This document shows positions 56,453 through 63,566 of a stretch of DNA of 64,000 bases, piece after piece. Numbering within the stretch: position 1 is the first letter of the stretch; each line of letters starts with the position of its first letter. The DNA lies in the NCBI GenBank assembly GCA_021806045.1, contig JAJZDI010000016.1:17018-81017 (forward strand). Direction: 5' to 3'. The DNA is from Actinomycetes bacterium (GTDB taxonomy: Bacteria > Actinomycetota > Acidimicrobiia > Acidimicrobiales > RAAP-2). The notes under the pieces were generated by a model. That model saw nothing but the letters and a program-made list of their open reading frames with translations. It was not told the DNA's origin and did no database searches. Both the position numbers and the translations under genes were made by a program.

Positions 56453-57970
56453 TCAGCCCCCGGATGCCTCGCCGTGGTCGCCGTGGCCGTGGTCGCGCTC
56501 GGCCCGCTCGCCACCATCGCCGACCTCGCCCGAAGCACCGGGGTCGACCGGCCGCTCACCGGCACGGAGCATCGACACGTCGTCGTGGTAGGTGAGCAGA
56601 TCGGGGCGGATGGGCCAGCCGATGAGCCCCTGCAGGTACTGGCCGGCGAGATCGGCACCTGCCGCCACCGCCAGCGGGAAGGCGCTGGAGTAGCCCGGGT
56701 CGATGCCCGTCAGTACCACGCCCCCGCCAGGATCGATCCTGCCCGTGACGGTGGCCGGCCCCTTCAGGCCGACGGCGGCCAGCGCCGCCGACACCAGGTT
56801 GGGGATGGCCGGCTCGTGGAACGTCGCGCCCACCACTGGCAGGCCGTCCCTGCCCACCGGCCGCCACGACGAGACGGCGCCGACCAGGACGCCTGACCGG
56901 TCGACGAGGGCGTCGACGGCGAAGGCCCGACCACCGGCGGCCACGATCCCCGCATCGAGATCGCCAGCGCCACCGAGCAGATCGGCCGCGCCGAAGTCCG
57001 AGGGGACGCCCACCGCGGCCATGATGCGGGCCGCCGTTGCCCGATCGCGGGTGACGGCGGCGGCGTGCGGTTCGGGGAACCACGTCGCCGCCCCCCGCCT
57101 CGTCAACGGTCCGCCGGTGACCGCCAACACCCGCAGGGTGTCGGCGTCCACGCACACGACGGCGGCCGCCGGCATGCGGTCGACGAGCTGGCACAGGATG
57201 TCGACGAACGACGGGTGGCTGGGGTGGGGGGTGACGATCGACCCGGCGGCGATCCGCAGACCGTCGGCGAACGGATCGGGATCGGTGGCCAGCACGTGGT
57301 GGCCGGCGACCTGGAGGGCCTGGACGATCCCGAGACCTGCCGGACCCCCGACGCCGACCACCACGAGGGGCAGGGGGGCGGACGGCGACGGGGGGCCCGG
57401 AACTGTTGCCGCCGGGGGCTGTGTGTCCCCCGGGTACGCGACGGCGAAGTTGTAGGGGACGAACGTGCCGACGAGACTGTCCGCCTCGACGTCACGGTCG
57501 ACCTCTCCATAGGGTACCTGGGGCACCGTCACTTGACTACCCGTTACCGCTGGTTGCGCCGTTTTTTTGCTCCCGGAGTGCGCCGTCGGGTCCGTGGACG
57601 TGGGAGGCACCGCATTCTCGCCGTCGACGGTCCCCGTCTCGGCGAAGTACCGCTGCGCCCACAGTCGTAGGTCGGCCATGGCCCGGCTGCGCACCGGCTC
57701 CCACTGGTTCCGTGCCACCACCGTGGCGAGGACCCGCATCACGGCGGCATCGTGCTCGACCGCCGACCGCCCCACCAGGAACTCGGCATACGATCCGATG
57801 CCCTGGCTCCCGAGGACCTCGAGGGCGGCGATCCGGGTCGCCGTGTCGGGGTGCTCCAGGGCTTCGAGCAGGTCACGGCGGGTGCGGGACCGACCGAGAC
57901 GCGACCAGGCCACCCCACCCACCAGGGCCAGCAGGCTGAGGGCGACCACCAGGTAGCCGACGGCGGTCAC
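56453..57970 (-). CDS. Exosortase-linked HEAT-like / ATP-grasp-like protein
   Basis: The 505-residue protein has an N-terminal helix (TAVGYLVVALSLLALVGGVAW), a HEAT-like segment (about 30-110; DTATRIAALEVLGSQGIGSY) and a linker. A pre-ATP-grasp Rossmann start (VVVVGVGG-like PLVVVGVGGPAGLGIVQAL) follows, with an ATP-grasp-like region (ARIMAAVGVPSDFG, GRIDPGGGVVLTGIDPGYSSAFPL). The tail is Gly/Asp/His-rich. GTG 57970 overlaps the exosortase stop. An A7 run sits in the linker (57562-57568). It could ligate or modify a surface-protein component; function inferred from fold only. Confidence 0.6.
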   Translation of the reverse strand: MTAVGYLVVALSLLALVGGVAWSRLGRSRTRRDLLEALEHPDTATRIAALEVLGSQGIGSYAEFLVGRSAVEHDAAVMRVLATVVARNQWEPVRSRAMADLRLWAQRYFAETGTVDGENAVPPTSTDPTAHSGSKKTAQPAVTGSQVTVPQVPYGEVDRDVEADSLVGTFVPYNFAVAYPGDTQPPAATVPGPPSPSAPLPLVVVGVGGPAGLGIVQALQVAGHHVLATDPDPFADGLRIAAGSIVTPHPSHPSFVDILCQLVDRMPAAAVVCVDADTLRVLAVTGGPLTRRGAATWFPEPHAAAVTRDRATAARIMAAVGVPSDFGAADLLGGAGDLDAGIVAAGGRAFAVDALVDRSGVLVGAVSSWRPVGRDGLPVVGATFHEPAIPNLVSAALAAVGLKGPATVTGRIDPGGGVVLTGIDPGYSSAFPLAVAAGADLAGQYLQGLIGWPIRPDLLTYHDDVSMLRAGERPVDPGASGEVGDGGERAERDHGHGDHGEASGG

Positions 57971-58623
57971 GGTTGCACCTCCATCGGCGGCTCGCCGGCC
58001 GGCCGGTGCCCCAGCCAGCGGCGGTGCCGGCCCGGGGGTGCCGGGAGGATCAGCCACAGGAGCAGGACCCAGCCGGCCAGCAGCGAGGCGAACCCGAACA
58101 CGCTGCCTACCCAATTGTGAAAGAGCACGAGGCTGATGCGGCCGGCCACCAGGCCCACCAGCATGGAGAAGACGATCCGGAGCAGGTTGCCCACGAAGAG
58201 CACGGCGGCGGCGGCGGCCACCGCGCTCCAGAACCGCAGCGGCGAGATCCCCTGGCGGGCCCGGGGCGACACGAAGGTCGCCAGGCCCACGAAGGACAGG
58301 ATCGACGCCAGCGACGAGCAGGTGGGGGCGATGTCGACCCAGAACGGCGCGTGCCCCGAGGGTTGGATGAGCATGTAGGACTCGACGGGATGGCGGATCC
58401 CGGTGAAGCCGAAGAGGTGGCACAGGCCGGTGGCGGCAAGGACCTCGAGGTGGCGGAACGGAACCTGGAGCACGGCGAAGAGGACGCCGATGCCCACCGT
58501 CACGATGGCGATGTGGGCCATGACCGGGATCCGCGCCACACCGGTGGCACCGCCACTGCGGGTGGTGCGGGCCGACGCCCACACGCCCGGTGCGTACCCT
58601 GCATCCACCGTGGGGGGGGTCAC
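57967..58623 (-). CDS. Exosortase/archaeosortase family transpeptidase
   Basis: The 218-residue membrane protein has about six to seven helices. The three catalytic positions of the family are present in order: Cys102 (DIAPTCSSLASIL), Arg149 (VGNLLRIVFSML) and His169 (VLFHNWVGSVFG). Exosortases cut proteins at a C-terminal sorting signal on the outer face of the membrane and join them to an unknown acceptor. GTG 58623 overlaps the PIG-L stop; a C8 run follows the start codon (58619-58612). Strong motif evidence; it is short for the family. Confidence 0.85.
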   Translation of the reverse strand: MTPPTVDAGYAPGVWASARTTRSGGATGVARIPVMAHIAIVTVGIGVLFAVLQVPFRHLEVLAATGLCHLFGFTGIRHPVESYMLIQPSGHAPFWVDIAPTCSSLASILSFVGLATFVSPRARQGISPLRFWSAVAAAAAVLFVGNLLRIVFSMLVGLVAGRISLVLFHNWVGSVFGFASLLAGWVLLLWLILPAPPGRHRRWLGHRPAGEPPMEVQP

Positions 58624-59345
58624 CGGGCCCCCCGGTTCCCGCCGGGCGCGGTGGCGTCGTCAGCCGTGCCGGCGACCGGTTCCGGGGTCGGGACCTCCTC
58701 GACCGTGACCGTCGCCTCCCGGCGGGGATGGGCGGCGATGGTGACGGGCTCCCACAGGAGCCGGTGGACGGAGAAGGCTTCGGCGTTGCGGGCCCGGGCC
58801 TGGGCCCCCCGGAAGCGGGCCTGGGCCTCCACCGCCTCGAGGTCGACGGGCCCGCCCCCCAGCACCTGGGAGAGATGGATGCGCAACAGGTCCAGCTTCC
58901 CCTCGACCCGCCCGTCGATGTCGACGAAGAGCGTGGGCGTGAAGCCGACCGAGGACGGGGTCTCGAAGCAGAGGACCCGGGGTGTGCGGCGGCTGGCCGC
59001 GAACGTCGCCTCCGCCGTGGCCCGGTGGTCCTGGTGGGTGTCGTCGGGCGTGTGGGTGTAGACGACATCCACCCCGGCGCCCATGGCCGCCTCGATGACG
59101 GACACCGCGGCGTGCCCCGACGGCACCGCTCCGTCCTCGAATCCGCCCCACAGCAACCTCGCACCCAGCAGGCGAGCCACCTCGACCTGCTCGTCGACGC
59201 GGGTGACCATGCCTTGGGGACCACGGTTCCCCTCGGTCATCACCAACAGGGTGAGATCGTGGCCGGCATCGCGGTGCTCGAGGAGCGCACCGCCGCAACC
59301 GAGCTCGATGTCGTCGGGATGGGCGCCGATGGCGAGGACCTTCAT
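58620..59345 (-). CDS. PIG-L family zinc deacetylase
   Basis: The 241-residue protein has the zinc motif GAHPDDIELGCGG (H9, D11, D12) and the second site THTPDDTHQDHRATAE (H104, H107). PIG-L/LmbE enzymes remove N-acetyl groups from GlcNAc-containing lipids or glycans. It overlaps the glycosyltransferase (ATGA) and the exosortase (GTGA), implying a shared pathway: sugar addition, deacetylation, protein sorting. Confidence 0.92.
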   Translation of the reverse strand: MKVLAIGAHPDDIELGCGGALLEHRDAGHDLTLLVMTEGNRGPQGMVTRVDEQVEVARLLGARLLWGGFEDGAVPSGHAAVSVIEAAMGAGVDVVYTHTPDDTHQDHRATAEATFAASRRTPRVLCFETPSSVGFTPTLFVDIDGRVEGKLDLLRIHLSQVLGGGPVDLEAVEAQARFRGAQARARNAEAFSVHRLLWEPVTIAAHPRREATVTVEEVPTPEPVAGTADDATAPGGNRGAR

Positions 59346-60883
59346 GCAGTCACCTCGGTGTGCCCGACGAGGGACGGTCCGGTGGCCGCCGCCCCGGCTG
59401 CGCCGGTGGCGCTCGCCCCCACGGCGGCCCGACCGTCGGCAAGCTCGAAGGGGTCGCCGGCCCGCTTGGTCTTGGCCCACGAATACGAGCGGCCCACCGC
59501 CCACTGGAGCCAGGCCCACGTGCAGACGGCCATCGAGATCAGGAACATGGGGAGGAACCACACGAGCGAGATGGCCAGGCGGCGGTCGGCCCGGGCCAGG
59601 AGGAGGCCCGCTCCCAGCTCGACCATGGGACCGAGGAAGAGGAAGGTGGAGTACACGGCCAGCGCGACCGGGTCCGTCGGGGGGCCGTAGCCGGCGAACC
59701 ACGCCACCAGCAGGACCATGCCGAAGGTCGAGACCACCGGGAGGTGGAAGGCGAAGAGGAACATGGTCGACTCGACCTTCTCCCAGAAGGTGAGCCGCCG
59801 CGACGTCCACACCGCGTGCCGGTAGTCCCGCCACGCCTGCTGGTGGCCCCGGGCCCACCGCTCCCGCTGGCTCCAGTAGCGGTCGAAGGTGAGGACGCCC
59901 TCCTCGTCGTCGACCGCCGTCACGTCGTAGCGCACGCGGCTGCCGGCCAGCACCAGGCGCAGGGTGAGGTCCGTGTCCTCGGTGACCGAGTGGGGGTTCC
60001 ACCCCCCCAGCCGGCGCAGATCGCTGGCCCGGACGGCGCAGTTGGCGCCGCCGTAGGCGGGAAGGCGACTGACGGCCTGGCGTCCGTACTCGTTGACGAA
60101 GTAGCCGGCCATGTAGTCGACCCCGACCAGGGTGGCCAGCGGGGAGTCATCCAGGTTGGCGATCTGGCACCGCCCCTGGACGGCGGCGACCTGGGGGTCC
60201 TCGAAGTGGCGCACCAGGCGCAGGAGCACGTCGGTGTGGGGCCGGTGGTCGGCGTCGAAGATGACGATCACGTCACCCGTCGCCTGGTCGAGGGCGGCGT
60301 TCAGCGCGCCCGACTTGCCGCCGCCGACGCCGGCGGGGCGGTGCAGCACGTGGAAGCCGGGCTCGGCGGGAGCGACGGCGTCGAGGATCTCGCCCGTCCG
60401 GTCGGTCGATCCGTCGTCGACAACGAACCACTCGAGCCGGTCCCTCGGATAGTCGAGGGCGACGAGTGCGCCCACCAGGCGCTCGGCGACGGCCTCCTCG
60501 TTGTGGCAGGCGACGAGGACGGAGACGGTGGGACGGAAGCCGGTGTCGACCGGCGGGGTGGCGACATCGTCCGGCGCGGCCCGCAGTGCGGTGGCGGCGA
60601 AGGAGAGATGGCGCACGAAGTAGGCGCAGAAGAGCACCTCGAGAGCGATGCCGGCACCGGTGACGACCGCCCGGGGCCCGAAGACCACGCCGAGAAGCAC
60701 GATCGCTCCGAGGACGGTGAGGGGGAAGCCGAAGGCGGCCTTGGCCGCCGGTGCGGCGACGACGGGCGGGGCGGGGGCGGTCCTCGGCGCCCAACCCTCG
60801 GATGCGACGCCGCCGGCCCGCGCCTCCGGCCCCGCCCCCGAGGGGGACGGTCCGGAGGTCGCGGGCGGCAGGTGCGGCGTCAC
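59342..60883 (-). CDS. Membrane GT2 glycosyltransferase
   Basis: The 513-residue protein has two N-terminal helices (AAFGFPLTVLGAIVLLGVVFG, AGIALEVLFCAYFV), a GT2 domain with FVVDDGSTDRT (156-158), IFDADHRP (D210, D212), TEDTDL (301-303) and QRERWARG (339-343), and C-terminal helices. This is the processive polysaccharide synthase type, such as PgaC/NodC-like enzymes making beta-linked GlcNAc. GTG 60883. It lies 34 nt after the surface-protein stop. Confidence 0.92.
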   Translation of the reverse strand: MTPHLPPATSGPSPSGAGPEARAGGVASEGWAPRTAPAPPVVAAPAAKAAFGFPLTVLGAIVLLGVVFGPRAVVTGAGIALEVLFCAYFVRHLSFAATALRAAPDDVATPPVDTGFRPTVSVLVACHNEEAVAERLVGALVALDYPRDRLEWFVVDDGSTDRTGEILDAVAPAEPGFHVLHRPAGVGGGKSGALNAALDQATGDVIVIFDADHRPHTDVLLRLVRHFEDPQVAAVQGRCQIANLDDSPLATLVGVDYMAGYFVNEYGRQAVSRLPAYGGANCAVRASDLRRLGGWNPHSVTEDTDLTLRLVLAGSRVRYDVTAVDDEEGVLTFDRYWSQRERWARGHQQAWRDYRHAVWTSRRLTFWEKVESTMFLFAFHLPVVSTFGMVLLVAWFAGYGPPTDPVALAVYSTFLFLGPMVELGAGLLLARADRRLAISLVWFLPMFLISMAVCTWAWLQWAVGRSYSWAKTKRAGDPFELADGRAAVGASATGAAGAAATGPSLVGHTEVTA

Positions 60884-60886
60884 GTT

Positions 60887-60904
60887 CGGATCAGTTCCGA
60901 TCCG
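60887..60904. other. Hairpin upstream of the glycosyltransferase gene
   Basis: CGGATC-N6-GATCCG, a perfect 6-bp inverted repeat 4 nt before GTG 60883, paired with another hairpin at 60908-60929. May modulate read-through, RNA stability or translation. Confidence 0.5.
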
Positions 60905-60907
60905 TCA

Positions 60908-60929
60908 GCAGGGTGCCTCAGGCACCTGC
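60908..60929 (-). other. Hairpin over the surface-protein stop codon
   Basis: GGTGCC-TCA-GGCACC (60912-60926), extended by GCAGG/CCTGC with one bulge. The loop is the stop codon of the fibronectin-III protein. No U tract; possible partial terminator or processing site. Confidence 0.5.
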
Positions 60930-62147
60930 GCGGACGCCCAGCCGGCGCCGCTGGTAGACGACGAGGCCCGCACCGATCACCAGGGCGAGGCCGATGCCGC
61001 CGATGGTGCCGATGGGCGTCGGGGTGCCGGCGGCCGTGGTGGCCGAGACGGAGCCCGAGGCGGTGCCGGTGCCGATGGCGTTGGTGGCCGAGACCGTGAA
61101 CGAGTACTTCGTCCCCGGGGTGAGGCCGCCGACGGTGGCGCTGGTGGCCGATGCGCCGGCCGACGTCCCGGTGAAGGGGCCGCCAGGACCGGTCACGTTG
61201 ACCGTGTAGCCGGTGATGGCCGAGCCGCCGTCAGAGGCGGGAGCCGTCCAGGTGACCGTCACGGAGCCGTTGGCGTTGGCCGTGGCCGTGCCGATGGTCG
61301 GCGCACCCGGAGCGGTGGACGCCGCCGTGATGGTGGTGGTGGCCAGCGGGACCGGGTTGGCCGGCGGGATGGGCGACGACGAGCTGGTCGCCGAAGACGG
61401 CAGGGGGGTCGACCCATCAGGCCAGCCGTGCACGGACTCAGATGCTGAGTTTCCGAGCACCGTGATGTTCGCCGTCGTGTCGAACTCGCTGATCTCCGCC
61501 ACCAACGAGGTCCCGACCGCACCGGTCGCCTTGAGGGTCGTCGTGATGGTCGGGAACGTCACCGTGGCACCGGCCGGCAGCTGGGTCGAGCCCGAGGAGA
61601 CCTCGATGTACGGCGGGGTCGTCGAGCCGGCGAACGGGAACGGGGCCGTCGAGGTGGACGACTTTGCCGTCAGGTTCTGGGGAGTCGCCGTGCAGGTGGT
61701 GCCGTTGGTGGCCGTGCAGTACGTCACCGTGAGCGGGAACGAACCGCTCGGCGAGCTCGACGGGCCGCCGGTCCAGCTGCCGCTGCCGCTCGTCGAGGTG
61801 GACACGTAGGTGGCACCGGCCGGCACCGGCACAATGGTGGTGATGTCGTTCAGGTAGTTGACGGCAGCGAGACCGCCCCCCTCGGAGGTGGGGATGGCCG
61901 TGGGTGCTGGGGTGATCGCCAGGGTGAAGGTGGAGCCCTGGGTGACCGTCGACGGAGCGACGGCGTCGGTCGGCACCTGCTGCTGCGTCCAGCCACCGAG
62001 GAGCGGTGTGCCGAACACGAAGTTGGTCGTCACGGTGGCAGCACCGGCGGCAGTGGCGCCGAGGCCCACCATGCCGGCCAGGCCGGCACCGGCGAGCGCA
62101 GTGGCTGCGCCCAGCGATGTCGCCCGCTTGAGGAATGCATGCTTCAT
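60918..62147 (-). CDS. Secreted fibronectin-III protein with C-terminal sorting-like tail
   Basis: The 409-residue protein has a signal peptide (1-37; KRATSLGAATALAGAGLAG, cleavage near AAGAA), a Ser/Thr/Gly-rich body with one Cys pair (TYCTATNGTTCTATP), then a fibronectin type III domain (GSVTVTWTAPASDGGSAITG, GLTPGTKYSFTVSATNAIG). The last 35 residues are tripartite: TPTPIGTIGG, a hydrophobic helix (IGLALVIGAGLVVY) and a basic end (QRRRLGVRAGA). AGGAGA precedes the ATG. As the gene just upstream of an exosortase operon, it is the best candidate for its substrate. Confidence 0.8.
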   Translation of the reverse strand: MKHAFLKRATSLGAATALAGAGLAGMVGLGATAAGAATVTTNFVFGTPLLGGWTQQQVPTDAVAPSTVTQGSTFTLAITPAPTAIPTSEGGGLAAVNYLNDITTIVPVPAGATYVSTSTSGSGSWTGGPSSSPSGSFPLTVTYCTATNGTTCTATPQNLTAKSSTSTAPFPFAGSTTPPYIEVSSGSTQLPAGATVTFPTITTTLKATGAVGTSLVAEISEFDTTANITVLGNSASESVHGWPDGSTPLPSSATSSSSPIPPANPVPLATTTITAASTAPGAPTIGTATANANGSVTVTWTAPASDGGSAITGYTVNVTGPGGPFTGTSAGASATSATVGGLTPGTKYSFTVSATNAIGTGTASGSVSATTAAGTPTPIGTIGGIGLALVIGAGLVVYQRRRLGVRAGA

Positions 62148-62293
62148 GAAACGGTTCTCCTGACGTTGTCGGAGCCTGCCGGTCTGCCCGGCGCGGCGCC
62201 TGCTTGCTGAGTGGTGTAACCGTGCGGCGTGGGCAGGTGACGTTCACGGTCACGCGCCGCTCTGCGCACGCTGGGCCGGGCTGCGATCCCTGC

Positions 62294-62330
62294 GCTCCCC
62301 GGGCCTCCCTATCGAAGGAGGGCCGGGAGC
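62294..62330. other. Long GC stem-loop in the surface-protein leader
   Basis: GCTCCCCGGGCCTCCCT, loop ATCGA, AGGAGGGCCGGGAGC: arms pair almost fully. It lies about 150-185 nt upstream of the minus-strand ATG 62147, and no U tract follows in either direction. Confidence 0.5.
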
Positions 62331-62946
62331 GGTAGAATCGGTTCTGAGCCGGCTGGCGGCAGCCACTGCTTGGGACCTGTGTCGCGACAGGGCCGCATTC
62401 CGCAGCGTCTGCTTGCGCAGTGTGTGACTACGTTCGCTGCGTCTGTGGCATCCCCCCCTTCGGCTGCCGCCAGCTGGATCGCTCATCGGCGAATGCGCGC
62501 GCCACTAGCGGCGTATCGACCGGGCGATGCCCAATGGCGTTGCTTCCGAACCTCACCAGCGCCCCCGTCTGCAGCTCCGACCTACCCCGGAGGGCCCCTA
62601 CGGCCGTGAGAGCTGCGTCCCGAAACTGTGCTCGGGCGGTCAATCCGACATGTCGGCGTTCCGCCTCAGAGCGTGAATGTACGCCCCGCCTCGAGGAGGG
62701 TCAACGGGTCTCGACCGGGAAAATTCCCTGGTCACACGGGTAGCGGCCGCCTCAACACTGTCCGCGGTCACGGCTGCGACACCCGCGTTCAGGTTGTCTC
62801 ACGAAGCGCCCGTGCACCCGCCGGCATGTCTGGCGGCACCACCGGGCAACGTAAGACCTTCGCCCCCTGATCGCCCCTGCGTTCCCGCACCTCACCCGTG
62901 CCGGTCGCAGGGGCTGCGTCCCCCGGCATCCGGCCACGCCGGGGCG

Positions 62947-62952
62947 TACGCT
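62947..62952 (+). promoter_or_regulatory. -10 element of leaderless promoter for small membrane protein
   Basis: TACGCT, 6 nt before ATG 62959. Confidence 0.5.
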
Positions 62953-62958
62953 GCCACC

Positions 62959-63120
62959 ATGCGGATGCTCTGCCGGATGGCGATCGTGGCGGCGTGCGGG
63001 GTGGCGGTGGTGGTCATCGCACGACGCCTGACGGGCGGGCGGGATCCGGAGGCTGCCGGGCCGGCCATCGCCGCCCCGCAGTGGCCGCCGGTTCCCCGCC
63101 CCCCGGAACGCCACGCCTGA
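62959..63120 (+). CDS. Small single-pass membrane protein
   Basis: The 53-residue protein has one helix (MAIVAACGVAVVVIARRLTGG) and a Pro-rich tail (APQWPPVPRPPERHA). The WPP motif after a single helix recurs in small actinobacterial membrane proteins of unknown function. The start is supported by TACGCT 6 nt upstream. Confidence 0.6.
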   Translation: MRMLCRMAIVAACGVAVVVIARRLTGGRDPEAAGPAIAAPQWPPVPRPPERHA

Positions 63121-63204
63121 GGCGCACCCGCCCGAAGGGCTCGCCCGCCATCGAGGCGTCCGGCCGTTGGTCCCCGGTCGCCCGCCCCGACCCGGGGCTC
63201 CCGG

Positions 63205-63549
63205 TCACCCGTCCCCGGTGCCCGGATCACCCTCCGGCGCCCATCGGCGGGCCGAGGTGCACGTCGACACCTGGATGGAGAACTCGGCATAGAGCGCTCG
63301 CCGGCCGAGCTCCTGGGCACGACGGTGGACGGCGTCGTCCCGCCAGGCCCGATGGGTCTCCTCGGTGGCGAACGTCACCACCGTGACCCGCTCGCCGTCG
63401 GCGGCCGTGAAGGCGGCCGCGTCGACGAAGCCCGGCGCCTGGCGGGCCCGTTCGAGGAGCTCGGCGGCCAGGGGACCGTAGGCGTCGACCGCGTCCGGCC
63501 GCAGCCGGGAGCGGAAGACGGTGACGACCTGTCCTGCCTCGAAGTCCAC
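63205..63549 (-). CDS. Antibiotic-biosynthesis-monooxygenase (ABM) domain protein
   Basis: The 114-residue ferredoxin-like ABM fold has VVTVFRSRLRPDAVDAYGPLAAEL, APGFVDAAAFTAADGERVTVVTF and THRAWRDDAVHRRAQELGRR. Such small dimers include monooxygenases and heme-degrading proteins, but many have unknown roles. GTG start 17 nt after serA; the last 20 residues are an extra tail. Confidence 0.8.
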   Translation of the reverse strand: MDFEAGQVVTVFRSRLRPDAVDAYGPLAAELLERARQAPGFVDAAAFTAADGERVTVVTFATEETHRAWRDDAVHRRAQELGRRALYAEFSIQVSTCTSARRWAPEGDPGTGDG

Positions 63550-63566
63550 CGGCCTGCGCTCCTACC

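Larger units (their letters stand above)
62148..62958. other. Long gene-free leader region of the surface-protein operon
   Basis: About 810 bp. It contains a long stem-loop at 62294-62330 (GCTCCC...GGGAGC, about 14 bp with small bulges) and a 10-bp palindrome TGTCGCGACA near 62382. Neither strand has convincing coding character, and no known riboswitch was recognised. Confidence 0.45.

Noticed and set aside
62148..62400. Cyclic-di-GMP or other known riboswitch in the surface-protein leader
   Set aside because: None of the conserved riboswitch cores could be found on the minus strand; only simple stem-loops are visible.
62677..62958. N-terminal extension of the small membrane protein
   Set aside because: Composition is random-like, and a -10 element 6 nt before ATG 62959 marks the real start.
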